Assembly: GCA_910579655.1 (NCBI GenBank)
Contig: CAJTVE010000003.1
Span: 1 to 64,000 of the forward strand
Source: an uncultured Allobaculum sp.
GTDB lineage: Bacteria > Bacillota_I > Bacilli_A > Erysipelotrichales > Erysipelotrichaceae
Direction: 5' to 3'
Length of the DNA: 64,000 bases
Shown here: piece after piece, positions 34,148 through 43,453 of the stretch
Layout: every line of letters starts with the position of its first letter
Position numbering within the stretch: the first letter of the stretch is position 1
Program-made: the position numbers and the translations under genes
The notes under the pieces: model-generated
Seen by the model: the letters and a program-made list of their open reading frames with translations, nothing else
Told to the model about the DNA's origin: nothing
The model's database searches: none

Positions 34148-35203
34148 ATGTCAATTCATATTAATCATTCCCTGCCGGATCCAGAAGTGCTCAAGCAGGA
34201 AATTCCAATGTCTGAACACGCGAAGATGATTAAAGCGAAACGCGATCAGGAAATCCGCGATATTTTTGAAAGCAAAGACAACCGGTTTATCGTCATTGTC
34301 GGGCCCTGCTCAGCTGATAACGAAGAAAGCGTACTGGAGTATTGTCATAAGCTGGCCAACCTGAATGAAGTGGTTAAGGACCGGCTGATGATCATCCCCC
34401 GTGTTTACACCAATAAACCAAGAACCACCGGGGATGGCTACAAAGGGATGCTTCACCAGCCAGATCCGAATGCTGAACCAGATCTGCTTGAAGGGCTGAA
34501 ATCAATCCGGAAAATGCATTTACGCGTTCTTGAAGAAACCGGCCTCTCTACAGCCGATGAAATGTTATATCCAGAAAACCGTTCCTTTTTAGATGATGTG
34601 CTTTCCTATGAGGCCGTAGGGGCTCGTTCTGTTGAAAATCAGCAGCATCGTCTGGTCGCTTCCGGCATTGACATTCCTGTTGGCATGAAAAACCCGACCT
34701 CCGGTGATTTTTCAGTCATGATGAATTCCGTCACAGCTGCCCAGCACCCGCATCGCTTCATTTATCGCAGCAACGATGTTCAGACCGATGGCAACCCGCT
34801 GGCTCATGTCATCTTACGCGGCGGCGTAGATAAATATGGAAAGACAATTCCAAACTATCACTATGAAGACCTGAAAATTGTCAGCGACCTGTACAAAAAA
34901 GCCGGCCTGAAAAATCCAGCCGTCATCGTCGATGCCAACCATTCCAACTCGGATAAGAAATACAAAGAACAGATCCGGATCTGTATGGATGTCATGCATA
35001 ACCGCAAATACCATCCGGAAATTCGCGAACTGGTCAAAGGGGTCATGATTGAATCTTACCTGCTGGAAGGCCGTCAGGATATCTGTGAAGATTATGTCAA
35101 AGGCAAATCCATCACTGATCCGTGTCTTGGCTGGGAAGACACCAAAAAGCTGATTCTGGATATTTATGCCAGAACCAAAGAATGTCTGCCCGAAGAAAAC
35201 TGA
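34148..35203 (+). CDS. 3-deoxy-7-phosphoheptulonate synthase, type I (AroF/G/H-like)
   Basis: A 351-residue enzyme condensing phosphoenolpyruvate with erythrose-4-phosphate, the first step of the shikimate pathway. Type I alpha signatures are IVGPCSADN (about 51-59), RVYTNKPRTTGDGYKG (about 84-99), GARSVENQQHR, GMKNPTSGD and DANHSNSDKKY (metal-binding His and phosphate contacts). The ATG at 34148 is chosen from the family start; a GTGAGAG stretch is the weak ribosome binding site. No other aro genes adjoin, so it is a solitary entry-point enzyme. The effector specificity (Phe, Tyr or Trp) cannot be read. Confidence 0.94.
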   Translation: MSIHINHSLPDPEVLKQEIPMSEHAKMIKAKRDQEIRDIFESKDNRFIVIVGPCSADNEESVLEYCHKLANLNEVVKDRLMIIPRVYTNKPRTTGDGYKGMLHQPDPNAEPDLLEGLKSIRKMHLRVLEETGLSTADEMLYPENRSFLDDVLSYEAVGARSVENQQHRLVASGIDIPVGMKNPTSGDFSVMMNSVTAAQHPHRFIYRSNDVQTDGNPLAHVILRGGVDKYGKTIPNYHYEDLKIVSDLYKKAGLKNPAVIVDANHSNSDKKYKEQIRICMDVMHNRKYHPEIRELVKGVMIESYLLEGRQDICEDYVKGKSITDPCLGWEDTKKLILDIYARTKECLPEEN

Positions 35204-35270
35204 TTTTCTTTGTGGCAGACTCTTTGTTGAAATTACCCGCCATCCCCAAAAAAGCATCGCCCAATCCCTG

Positions 35271-35302
35271 CCGGAACCTGTTGCCCAGATTCCGGTTTTT
35301 TT
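35271..35302 (+). terminator. terminator of the DAHP synthase gene
   Basis: A short 6-bp stem CCGGAA/TTCCGG with a 13-base loop and seven T, 67 bases past the stop. Confidence 0.6.
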
Positions 35303-35356
35303 GCGAAAAAAAATCCTGCTCAAGGCAGGAAATAAATCTTAAGTCTAAAAAACATC

Positions 35357-35830
35357 TCAGGCATTCAGACCTGCTGGATAACGGTTTCGTAATGAATCCG
35401 TAATCATCTGCCAGCTTTTTTCTGACTGTTCTGGGGTTTTCTTGGCCCACTTGCCAAAGTAAGGAATAAACCCCAGATGACTGGCCTGAGCGATCAGATC
35501 CAGATCTGTCTCGCTCAGCCGGATATACAGAGGATACTTACCAGGTATCTGGTCATAAGCAATCGCCAGACGGCTGATGACGGCTTCAAACAGATCCAGC
35601 TTCGTTCTGGCATCACATCTGCGAACGTCAAAGAGAATTGCAGGCCGGTCCATTCCAAAATCATCTTCATCTTTCCAGGAAGCATAGGCGGCAGGCTGCT
35701 GGTCGACCAGCACAGAAAGCCCAGCTGGATCCTGATCGATTTCCCAGTTGCCTGGCAGACAACTGGCCTTAAAAAAAGTCCGTCTTGGAAGGATCATCAG
35801 AATTTCATTGTTTAAATCTCGGTCTTCCAT
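35357..35830 (-). CDS. hypothetical protein, possibly GNAT-like
   Basis: 157 residues. The pattern of short strands with a Trp-rich start, a central hydrophobic strand (PAILFDVRRCDAR) and LFEAVISRLAIAYDQIPGKYPLYIRLSE followed by LGFIPYFGKW resembles a small acetyltransferase fold. However, the acetyl-CoA loop (R/Q-x-x-G-x-G/A) is not seen, so I leave the function open. An AAAGG site lies 11 bases before the ATG. No partner gene. Confidence 0.65.
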   Translation of the reverse strand: MEDRDLNNEILMILPRRTFFKASCLPGNWEIDQDPAGLSVLVDQQPAAYASWKDEDDFGMDRPAILFDVRRCDARTKLDLFEAVISRLAIAYDQIPGKYPLYIRLSETDLDLIAQASHLGFIPYFGKWAKKTPEQSEKSWQMITDSLRNRYPAGLNA

Positions 35831-36205
35831 AATTGTCTATACCTTTCTGTTAAATGCGTATATACCTTAGCACATTCAGGGTTCGTCCCTGTCCGTAGTC
35901 TGCCATTTTTCAAAATGATGTCAAAATTCTGTCTGAAACTTTTACAAAAAACTAGTCGAAAACGCTTTCTCAAAATCGCTTTACACGCTTCTACCGATTT
36001 CTTATCGAAAACAGTTACAGCTGCCTTATTGACAATATTGTCTCACCCGGAACACCATTTTACTTTTTCTGGCAGAAACCATAAAAAAACCGGTCGATCA
36101 ATGCCAGGCCGATTTTTCTGGAAAGTAAGGGACTGAATCACATTATAATATTGAAGTTCGGTTCACTGCCAAGATGACCGACAAATTTTGAAAGGAATGT
36201 ATGAA
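35831..36205. other. divergent intergenic region, no gene seen
   Basis: No supported gene or RNA. The region holds the start regions of two divergent genes. GGTCGATC-type inverted stretches near 36090 do not form a convincing element. Confidence 0.35.
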
Positions 36206-36685
36206 ATGTCCGAAACTTTATTAGAAAGAAATGTAAAGCATCATTATTTAGAAAACAACTACAACTGCGCTGAGACGATGATCCAGGCGTGCAATGACAC
36301 CTTCAAGTTAGATCTGCCTGCTTTCGCATATCGAATGCTTTCGGGCTTTGGAAGCGGGCTGTATACAGGGAATGTATGCGGCGCCCTGGTGGGCTGTACA
36401 TCTGCTCTGTCGTTGATGATGGTGGAAACGCGTGCCCACGATACAGAACATCTTCCCTATGCTCAGCGCCTTCTGGTTCGAAATTTTCGAAATCTGCTTG
36501 GCGAAACCCAGTGCGCCCGACTCAAAGCCGTTCACCACACCAAAGAACAACGCTGCCTGCCAACCTGCCTTCTGGCCGCCCAAGCGATGACCCAGACCGT
36601 GAACCAGCTCCAGCAGGAGGGCCTGCTCAAACAGGAATACGATTTTTCAAAATGGATGACGGATGAACAGGCGAAGTCGGAGTGA
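36206..36685 (+). CDS. C_GCAxxG_C_C family (redox-associated) protein
   Basis: 159 residues with the family pattern: NYNCAE (Cys near 21), GSGLYTGNVCGALVG (GCAxxG-like, near 50-64), ETQCARL (Cys near 100) and the paired cysteines CLPTC. Members are small cytoplasmic proteins of anaerobes, thought to be redox-active or metal-binding, often beside electron-transfer genes; here it stands alone. The start at 36206 has AAAGGA 9 bases upstream; the in-frame ATG at 36197 sits against that site. Confidence 0.85.
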   Translation: MSETLLERNVKHHYLENNYNCAETMIQACNDTFKLDLPAFAYRMLSGFGSGLYTGNVCGALVGCTSALSLMMVETRAHDTEHLPYAQRLLVRNFRNLLGETQCARLKAVHHTKEQRCLPTCLLAAQAMTQTVNQLQQEGLLKQEYDFSKWMTDEQAKSE

Positions 36686-36979
36686 AGAAAGAAAAGAAAG
36701 GCTGAAAAAACTCAATGGCGCACTCCAGCCAGAAAGTCTCTAAGGATCAGTTAGATAGTAGTCCCCAATAAACAGGCAATTGGTTCTCTTTATATAACGC
36801 AGAATATAACGCCGAAATCATGGCTGCCTGTAGGGGGGATTTCTTTGCTGTTTGTGCAATTTAATCATCTAGCTGTTACTATTGTCTCTGGCGAGCCGAA
36901 TCTGACATTTACACTGGCTCCCAAGACCAAGTAATCTGGCTGCTCCCGGTAGAGTTGGAGAGCCTAAAAAAGCACATAT
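36686..36979. other. stretch with no supported gene
   Basis: No gene, ribosome binding site or terminator for the preceding gene is clear. The composition is mixed and several words (CTGGCTCCC, CTGGCTGCTCCC) are loosely repeated, as in decayed sequence. Confidence 0.35.
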
Positions 36980-37034
36980 CAAAAAAGCTCTAAACCAATT
37001 ATGTGAACCGAAAATCCACACAATGGTTTAGAGC
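36980..37034 (-). terminator. 48-base hairpin with T-run, orphan terminator-like element
   Basis: Arms GCTCTAAACCA (36987-36997) and TGGTTTAGAGC (37024-37034) are perfectly complementary. The inner bases pair further (ATTGTGTG with CACATAAT, one wobble, one bulge), giving a stem near 18 bp. On the minus strand six T follow. It lies about 350 bases past the DUF2812 stop with no gene between, so it may be its terminator or the tip of a lost mobile element. Confidence 0.6.
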
Positions 37035-37390
37035 CAGCGATTTAAAAACCACTTACAATTTTAGAATACCAAAAAAGGATAGTACGAAATTACATGCGGC
37101 TGTCCTTGTTCGTTAAAGAGTGAGAATGGGCATCGACTGTTGACTGATTCTGGATCAGGGCTTCATCAATGCGATGAGTCGCTTTGCACCTGCACCAAAG
37201 CGAAGAGGCAATGGCGCTGGAGCGGATGTTAGACAGAAATTTTCTGCCTTTCACTCTTTTTTCACTCTCTATATTTTCTGGTCTGTTTTCAGCAAAATAG
37301 ACCAATATCGTCCGCCAAAATACCCCAGGCCTGCGATTTTCACAGTTGGTATTCGCAGCTGACCATGCTATTTCTTTGCTGGATCAAAAT
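37035..37390. other. stretch with no supported gene
   Basis: Open frames on both strands lack ribosome binding sites. I see no transposase homology. Confidence 0.35.
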
Positions 37391-39112
37391 CTAGCGGCGA
37401 CGGCGCCCCCAGCGACGGCGAGGTTTCCGGTCTTCTTCCTCATCATCATCGTAGTCTTCGTCTTCGTCTTCATCTTCGTCCTGGCTCTCTTCGTCTTCCT
37501 CATCCGTACGCTCTTCCAGAGAGTCATCATCTTCGTCTGTGGATGGGTTGTTGGCAGTTTCCCGGGCCTCTTTGGCTCCGTCTTCTTCATCCATCTTTGC
37601 CCAGTCGACGTCGAGCTGTTCGTCACTTTCCCCAGCATGGCGTAAAGCGAGATAGTTCGGATCATTCTGGGCCAGGCGAATCCGGGCAGATAACAGTGAG
37701 GCCTGTTTGCGAGCCTTGGTTAACATGCGGCCATAAACAATGAAAATCCATAAAGCAATCAAAAACAACAGTGCACTGGCAGCCATCACAACCACATAGC
37801 CTTTGAAGTAATACTGTAAGAAAACGGCAATCGCCGAGCAGACCATAACGATAAACAACAGGAACATCGTTGATCGGCAGGAAGAAGAAAGCTTGGAGAA
37901 GTAACGGTACTTTTCTTCTTCATTTTCAATATCTTTAGGCAGTTCGCCCGGTTTCTTCTCATTGCGCATGATATACCAGCCAGCATCCCGTTTATGACGG
38001 CTCGGCAGCTGTTCCATGCGCTTCCAGCCCTGTTTTTCAAGCTCGTTCCAGTAACTGTCTTCTGGCTCTCTGCCAAAGTACAGGACTTTGTAATAGTAGT
38101 CATGAGGTTTTGATTTATTAAAGTAGTACTTGTTGCCATCACTGCGAACGAAGTGGAAGCCCTGTGCGGATTCACGGTTCAGGTAGTCTTCGATCTTACG
38201 ATAATCCGTGGTTGAAAAGCGCTTCTTGTCTTCGTACTCATCATAGTGGTAGTCATCGACCAGGCTTGCACCTGGATCGTAAACCCCATCTTCTTCGAGT
38301 CCTTCTTCAGCAGCAGCTTTCTTTTTCTTTCTGGCTTCTTTTTTTGCTTCCTTGTCAGCTATCGGCTCAATGACTTCTTCAACGACAGCCGTCGTGGCAG
38401 CAATTTCCTCTTCTGGCTGTTCTTCTTCCTGGTTTTGGGCCTGTTTTAACAGTTCAGACTGGCTTTTGCGGGTAATTACCACGGAAGGCTGGGTTGGAGA
38501 TGTCGGGGCCCCTTCTTCTGCCTGCGCAAAAAGCGGGGTTTTGATGACAGGTTCATCAAAAAGATCGAGGTTTTCGAGTGCTTTCTGGTTTTCCTGATAG
38601 TTGCTGCTGTGCAGGATTTCTGAGAAAGTCCTGGGCTTGCGCGTCTGGCTTTCTTCTCTTGTCTGCATAAAAGCCGGAACGGTCTGTGAAGAAGTCTGCG
38701 ATGTTTGCGCAGGCTCCTGGCTGCCCTGTAAAGGTTCACCAAGATCAGCCTGCTGGGTCTTTTCTTCAGGCTGCGCAGCCGGACTGGATTCTTTAAAAGC
38801 GCTGGTGGCAGGAGTTGGTTCTTCCTGCTCCTGACGACGCTCAGCCTTGGAGGCAAAGAAACTCTGTTCGTTGAAGGTGACAGGGTTGTCTTTGCGGACT
38901 TTATTGCGCCGGCTTCGTTTTCCGAATGGATTTGCGGGGGATTTCTTCGTATTCGAGACCGTTCTGGCTTCCTGAATTACGGATTGCACATCAAAGGAAT
39001 CGAATTCAGGTTCCGAAATATCCAGTGAGGAAATTCTCGAATCACTGAGAAGATCCTGAAAGATCGTATCGTCCATAGGGGTTCCGTAAGGTTTTTTCTG
39101 ATCGTCAGCCAT
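37391..39112 (-). CDS. DUF2812-containing membrane protein with acidic and arginine-rich tail
   Basis: 573 residues. The first 280 are disordered, rich in Gln, Glu, Pro, Ser and Lys. Residues about 300-385 match DUF2812 (LNRESAQGFHFVRSDG, YYFNKSKPHDYYYKVLYF, EKQGWKRMEQLPS). Two membrane segments follow (about 415-440 and 444-465). The C-terminus is an acidic run of Asp/Glu closing with RKPRRRWGRRRR. In Bacillota DUF2812 is often regulated by PadR-type factors, but none adjoins. AAGGAGA precedes the ATG. It starts 55 bases after the aminopeptidase gene, so they form an operon. Confidence 0.8.
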   Translation of the reverse strand: MADDQKKPYGTPMDDTIFQDLLSDSRISSLDISEPEFDSFDVQSVIQEARTVSNTKKSPANPFGKRSRRNKVRKDNPVTFNEQSFFASKAERRQEQEEPTPATSAFKESSPAAQPEEKTQQADLGEPLQGSQEPAQTSQTSSQTVPAFMQTREESQTRKPRTFSEILHSSNYQENQKALENLDLFDEPVIKTPLFAQAEEGAPTSPTQPSVVITRKSQSELLKQAQNQEEEQPEEEIAATTAVVEEVIEPIADKEAKKEARKKKKAAAEEGLEEDGVYDPGASLVDDYHYDEYEDKKRFSTTDYRKIEDYLNRESAQGFHFVRSDGNKYYFNKSKPHDYYYKVLYFGREPEDSYWNELEKQGWKRMEQLPSRHKRDAGWYIMRNEKKPGELPKDIENEEEKYRYFSKLSSSCRSTMFLLFIVMVCSAIAVFLQYYFKGYVVVMAASALLFLIALWIFIVYGRMLTKARKQASLLSARIRLAQNDPNYLALRHAGESDEQLDVDWAKMDEEDGAKEARETANNPSTDEDDDSLEERTDEEDEESQDEDEDEDEDYDDDEEEDRKPRRRWGRRRR

Positions 39113-39167
39113 AATATTCTCCTTATGTATCGAATCTGATTCGCCCCTTATTGTAGATACTTATCGA

Positions 39168-40415
39168 CTAGAGGTCAAATTCAGCCGTAAATGAGCCATT
39201 GCGAAAGACTGGGATCAGTTTTCCTTCTTTCGTATAGCCATCAATGTTCAGATCATCAGCACCGACCATGAAATCCACATGGATTTCAGACTGGTTCATT
39301 TTGTGCTGTTTCAGATCTTCTTTGGACATTGTCTGCCCACCTGGAAGGCATTCTGCATAGGACTGACCTAACGCAAAATGACAGGCGGCGTTTTCATCAT
39401 ACAATGTATTGTAATAAATTCGACTGCCCTGCCGGATTGGAGAGCTCTTGTCAACGAGAGCAATTTCGCCCAGGCGGTCTGCCCCTTCTCCACCCTTGAG
39501 CAGGGCATCAAGAACTTCTTTTCCTTTGCTTGCATGATAGTCAACTACTTTACCATCCTTGAAGGTAAATCCAAACCCCTCAACGAGTTTTCCGTTTTCA
39601 TTCAAAGGGAAAACCGCCTCCAGTCTGCCATTGACGCCATCCAGAGCGGGAGCTGAAAATAACTCTTCGGTTGGAATATTGCAGAAGTTTTCACGGCCAT
39701 CCGCAAGCTTGCTGGCGCCACCTACAAAGGTCGCGCCCTCTGGCATATCCACCCATAAATCGGTTCCATTCGATGAGGTGTAGTGGAATTTTACGATACC
39801 AGCCTGGTTGAGCCTGTCCATCTGGGCATTTAATCTGGCTCCATGCTGCATCCAGTTTTCGATCGGATCGTTTTCATTGATCCGGCTGATCCTGAAAATG
39901 TCCTGCCACAATGTTTCAACGGCATCTTCCTCGTCCAGGTCTGGATATACTTTTTTCGCCCAGCCCGCACTTGGAGCCGCGACAACACACCAGGCCAGGC
40001 TGCCATTATCGATTCCACTGCGATAGTCTGGGGTGGCAGAATTCATCGCCATCCGGGCGGTAACCATTTTGGCTGGATCAGAATTTGCAAAAGCTTCTGG
40101 ATCATCGCCGTCAATGAATAAGAAAGCTGCATTGTTTCTGGCGGCACTTTCATAGAAATCCGCTTTCCAGCCGGGAGCGGTTTTGAATGCCTCCAGATCT
40201 TTATTCGCATACTCCAGAGCACTGATCTCACTGTCGCGCCAGTCCATCCACACATCACTCGCTCCTGCTTTCCAGGCAGCTTTTGCGCATTTGCGGGCAA
40301 ATTTGACCAGTTCGGGATCTGTCGAGCTGCGAATCACAATAGGCTGGCCTTTCTTTAAATTGATTCCAAGCTCAATGGTAAGCCGGGCAAATTTGTCTAA
40401 GTAGCTTTCGTTCAT
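39168..40415 (-). CDS. M29-family metallo-aminopeptidase
   Basis: 415 residues of the aminopeptidase T/AmpS (M29) family, cytoplasmic, removing N-terminal residues from peptides with two metal ions. Family features are the N-terminal KFARLTIELGINLKKGQPIVI, TEELFSAPALDGVNG (metal Glu), HASKGKEVL, IYYNTLYDENAACHFALGQSY (His ligand) and MNQSEIHVDFMVG (His-Asp ligands). The ATG at 40415 follows AAGGAG and fits the family start better than the upstream codon at 40454. First gene of a likely operon with the DUF2812 gene. Confidence 0.93.
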   Translation of the reverse strand: MNESYLDKFARLTIELGINLKKGQPIVIRSSTDPELVKFARKCAKAAWKAGASDVWMDWRDSEISALEYANKDLEAFKTAPGWKADFYESAARNNAAFLFIDGDDPEAFANSDPAKMVTARMAMNSATPDYRSGIDNGSLAWCVVAAPSAGWAKKVYPDLDEEDAVETLWQDIFRISRINENDPIENWMQHGARLNAQMDRLNQAGIVKFHYTSSNGTDLWVDMPEGATFVGGASKLADGRENFCNIPTEELFSAPALDGVNGRLEAVFPLNENGKLVEGFGFTFKDGKVVDYHASKGKEVLDALLKGGEGADRLGEIALVDKSSPIRQGSRIYYNTLYDENAACHFALGQSYAECLPGGQTMSKEDLKQHKMNQSEIHVDFMVGADDLNIDGYTKEGKLIPVFRNGSFTAEFDL

Positions 40416-40491
40416 AAACACTCCTTCATTTCTGATCCGCATTCTTACTGCCAAATCGGTTCGCGTTTTTTGAAGCGAAGGTTGACAGAAG

Positions 40492-40522
40492 AAAAAACCT
40501 GAGGGATCCCTTCAGGTTTTTT
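40492..40522 (-). terminator. terminator (bidirectional shape) after the purF-Cys-rich protein pair
   Basis: Stem AAAAAACCTGA/TCAGGTTTTTT around GGGATCCC. T-runs on both strands. It lies about 80 bases past the stop at 40604. Confidence 0.8.
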
Positions 40523-40603
40523 CAGGCCTGAAACGATTCACTTTTCCGACCTGTTTCTTGTATCGTTCTTATTGATTTGTGATTATCGTTTTTAATCGAT
40601 TTA

Positions 40604-40798
40604 TTATTTTGAAACTTCTTTGGGATGATCCTTGCGATAGCGTTCGACAAAGGGCGCCACACTGCCTGGTTCTCGTCTTGAACAGCTGGTTTGGCAGTTT
40701 GCACAGTTGCCCGAGCAGCGGTTTTTGCGGCTGTAGCGTATGGCCGCAATCACGAGGATGACCACAATGAGGATCACTCCCCAGTCAATGAAATGCAT
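40604..40798 (-). CDS. FeoB-associated Cys-rich membrane protein
   Basis: 64 residues: one N-terminal membrane segment (DWGVILIVVILVIAAI) followed by RKNRCSGNCANCQTSC, with four Cys spaced as in the FeoB-associated Cys-rich family (PF12669). Members are usually encoded beside feoB; no feo gene is in the window. The ATG at 40798 has GGAGGGG 6 bases upstream. It lies 60 bases downstream of purF, whose enzyme needs an Fe-S cluster, so co-transcription is likely. A role in iron handling is inferred from the family only. Confidence 0.75.
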   Translation of the reverse strand: MHFIDWGVILIVVILVIAAIRYSRKNRCSGNCANCQTSCSRREPGSVAPFVERYRKDHPKEVSK

Positions 40799-40858
40799 AC
40801 AATCCCCTCCATTTTCCATAGTCTGCCAGAAACTGGAAGAACGAATTCTGCTTTCAGG

Positions 40859-42244
40859 CTACTCTTCCCCTCTGGCACTTTTTTCGTGGCTGAACAGTGG
40901 CGAACAATACCGACCATCAAAACAGGCGGTACATAGACCGACTTCACCAGCCGCTTTTTTCAGGTCTTCACAGCTCATGAATTTCAACGAGTCAGCCTGA
41001 ATATATTCACGGATTTCTTCGACAGTCTTATTGGCGCCAATCAGTTCTTTTTTGGTACTTGTATCCACCCCATAAAAGCAGGGGGAAGTAATAATCGGTG
41101 AAGCAATGCGGACATGCACTTCTTTCGCCCCGGCTTCTTTTAATAAAGAAACGATGCGCCGGGAAGTCGTTCCACGCACAATCGAATCGTCAATCATTAC
41201 AATTGACTTGCCTTCGACGACATCCCGGACTGGTGTCAGTTTCATCCGTACCCCCCGGTCCCGCAAAGACTGCGTCGGCTGGATGAACGTGCGGGTAACA
41301 AAGCGGTTTTTAACCAGGCCACTTTCCATAATCACGCCGCTTTCTTCGGCATAGCCAATGGCTGCCGAAAGCGAAGAATCAGGAACCCCGATAACCAGAT
41401 CAGCATCAAGGTCTTCATCCATTCTGGCCAGCATCTTGCCGGTTTCCTTACGGAAAGCATGGACGTTGATCGATTCGATTTCGGAATCTGGACGGGCAAA
41501 ATAGATATACTCCATCGCACACATATGGGAAGTTGGATGGTCAACATAACAATGATGACGGACCAGGCCGCGGCTGAAGCTCACAGCCTCACCAGGCTTG
41601 ACATCAACATGATCATAAATCCCCTGCACTTCAAAGGCGCAAGTTTCAGACGAGATAATGTATCCTTCTCCATTACGGGCATAGCTTAACGGACGCAGTC
41701 CATATTTGTCCCGTACCGCAATGATGACATCATCCTGTAAAACCAGAAAGGAGAAAGCTCCTTCAAGCTGACGAGCAGTTTTTTCAACCCGTTCAAGCAG
41801 ACTGCCCCGTTCCTTCATGATCATGTGCAGAATAATTTCGGAATCACTGGTTCCCTGAAAAATACAGCCTTTCTGCTCAAGTTCAACGCGAAGTTCCATG
41901 TCATTGACAATCTGTCCATTGTGGACAATGGCGATCGATCCAGAATGACCGTGAGCGACAATTGGCTGAATGTTTTCAGCCTCCTGGCCGCCCGCTGTAG
42001 AATAACGGACATGGCCAATCGCTGTTCGTCCTTTCATTTGTTCAAGATCCGGGCGGTTGAATACATCAATCGTCAGGCCTTTACCCTTGCGGGTTTCGAT
42101 CCGGCCATCCTGGTACACTGCAATTCCGCTTGCCTCCTGACCACGATGCTGCAAAGAATGCAGTCCATAATAAACAGAAAACGCGGCTTCGTCGACGTGA
42201 TAGGCTCCAAAGACCCCGCACTCTTCATGAAGTTCATCAAACAT
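40859..42244 (-). CDS. purF: amidophosphoribosyltransferase, canonical PurF
   Basis: 461 residues; first committed step of purine synthesis (PRPP + Gln to phosphoribosylamine). It has an eight-residue propeptide and the catalytic Cys9 in EECGVFG. The oxyanion-hole Asn109-Gly110 lies in VHNGQIVN. [4Fe-4S] ligands are Cys242, Cys389, Cys438 and Cys441, the PRPP loop IDDSIVRGTTSRR at 351-363, and the flexible loop near 318-335. It is intact and resembles the Bacillus enzyme. The ATG at 42244 has a GAGGAG site 10 bases upstream. It is separated from the main pur cluster by about 3 kb containing corA and an FRG gene. Confidence 0.96.
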   Translation of the reverse strand: MFDELHEECGVFGAYHVDEAAFSVYYGLHSLQHRGQEASGIAVYQDGRIETRKGKGLTIDVFNRPDLEQMKGRTAIGHVRYSTAGGQEAENIQPIVAHGHSGSIAIVHNGQIVNDMELRVELEQKGCIFQGTSDSEIILHMIMKERGSLLERVEKTARQLEGAFSFLVLQDDVIIAVRDKYGLRPLSYARNGEGYIISSETCAFEVQGIYDHVDVKPGEAVSFSRGLVRHHCYVDHPTSHMCAMEYIYFARPDSEIESINVHAFRKETGKMLARMDEDLDADLVIGVPDSSLSAAIGYAEESGVIMESGLVKNRFVTRTFIQPTQSLRDRGVRMKLTPVRDVVEGKSIVMIDDSIVRGTTSRRIVSLLKEAGAKEVHVRIASPIITSPCFYGVDTSTKKELIGANKTVEEIREYIQADSLKFMSCEDLKKAAGEVGLCTACFDGRYCSPLFSHEKSARGEE

Positions 42245-42508
42245 AAGCTTCTGGCTCCTCTTCTCTTTTATCTTCTTAAGATTGACGTCTGGATTTTTCT
42301 GAATCCAATTCATCTTACCAAATCGACAAAAACAAGAGTTCAAATGGCCTGAAATCTGCTTAGAAAGCCCAGGATTTACAGAAAGTTCGGAAGGTTTTGT
42401 TCAAATAAAGAGCTATCATTTTCGCAGCAATCCCACTTGATTTTTAAGCGGCTGATCCAAGCCTCTTCGATCACAGCCAGTTCCTGTCCGGTGCATTGTC
42501 TGACTTTT

Positions 42509-43453
42509 TCAGGAGCGAAAACCTGAATTATGTTTAAAATAAAGCCAGGCTGCAACAACCAGGGCAATGGAGATAAAAAAGGCAAACCATGCAAAAGGAA
42601 AGGGCAGTCCGCTGACATTCATCCCATAAAAACCGTAAACCATATTCGGAATGGACATCACCAGGGTGATCACAGTCAGTCTTTTCATAATGATATTCAT
42701 ATTGTTATTGATGACATTGGAAAAGCTGTCAGTCATTTTGGCAGAAAGATCTGAGTAGATATTGCACATCTCAATCGCCTGCCTGATTTCAATCATGACA
42801 TCCTCCAGCAGTTCCCGGTCTTCTTCATACATCGGAATCTGCCGCGAACGCAGGATCTTTTCCAGGGTGATCTGTTCTGCTTTTAAGGAAGTAGAAAAGT
42901 AAATCAGTGATTTTGAAAGCACCAGAATATCAATTAATTCTTTATTGCGCATCTTGTCATACAATTTCTTTTCAGTGGCTTCCGTAATCCGTTCAATCTG
43001 CCGCAAATCGGCCAGATATTCCTGTGAAATGAGCAGCAGAATATTGAGTAAAAACTGCGTCCGGTATCGAGTGTCCAGGTTTTTGACTTTGCCCTGCTCC
43101 ATGCGCTCAACGGTGCTGTTTTCCCGGGTACAGATTGTAAACAGGTAGTCTCTGGTAAAAATGATGCCAATTGGCAGCGTAATAAAAGTGTCAATCGACC
43201 AGTCTGAGTCATCATCCTCTTCCGGGTAGTCGACGATGGCCAGAGTCTGATGCGCTTCTTCATCCCGGTCGATATATGAACTTTCCTGCTCATCCAGGGA
43301 CGCATTGATAAACTCCGGAACCAGTTTAAACTCATCAAGCAGGCGCTCAACTTCTGCCTGACTTGGAGAAACCACGCTGATCCAGCAGCCTTTCACTGGT
43401 TTTTCCAGTGGCTCCAGCTGGCCATCACTGCCTGTAATGAAATAAGAGATCAT
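42509..43453 (-). CDS. CorA-family Mg2+/Co2+ transporter
   Basis: 314 residues. A large N-terminal cytoplasmic domain is followed by two C-terminal membrane segments with the signature YGMNVSG (GMN motif, near residue 278). It forms a pentameric channel for Mg2+ (or Co2+/Ni2+). The end KHNSGFRS is short and basic, as usual. The start follows GGAGG 6 bases upstream. Transcribed towards purF with a 264-base gap that shows no clear terminator. Confidence 0.93.
   Translation of the reverse strand: MISYFITGSDGQLEPLEKPVKGCWISVVSPSQAEVERLLDEFKLVPEFINASLDEQESSYIDRDEEAHQTLAIVDYPEEDDDSDWSIDTFITLPIGIIFTRDYLFTICTRENSTVERMEQGKVKNLDTRYRTQFLLNILLLISQEYLADLRQIERITEATEKKLYDKMRNKELIDILVLSKSLIYFSTSLKAEQITLEKILRSRQIPMYEEDRELLEDVMIEIRQAIEMCNIYSDLSAKMTDSFSNVINNNMNIIMKRLTVITLVMSIPNMVYGFYGMNVSGLPFPFAWFAFFISIALVVAAWLYFKHNSGFRS

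Noticed and set aside
36987..37034. CRISPR repeat or tracrRNA, because of the GTTTAGAGC-like arm
   Set aside because: Only one copy, perfectly self-complementary arms, no spacer pattern and no cas genes.
42376..42508. Gene-like frame just after corA ending ...SLFEQNLPNFL
   Set aside because: Reads like protein, but has no start codon with a ribosome binding site; it overlaps the end of corA in another frame.
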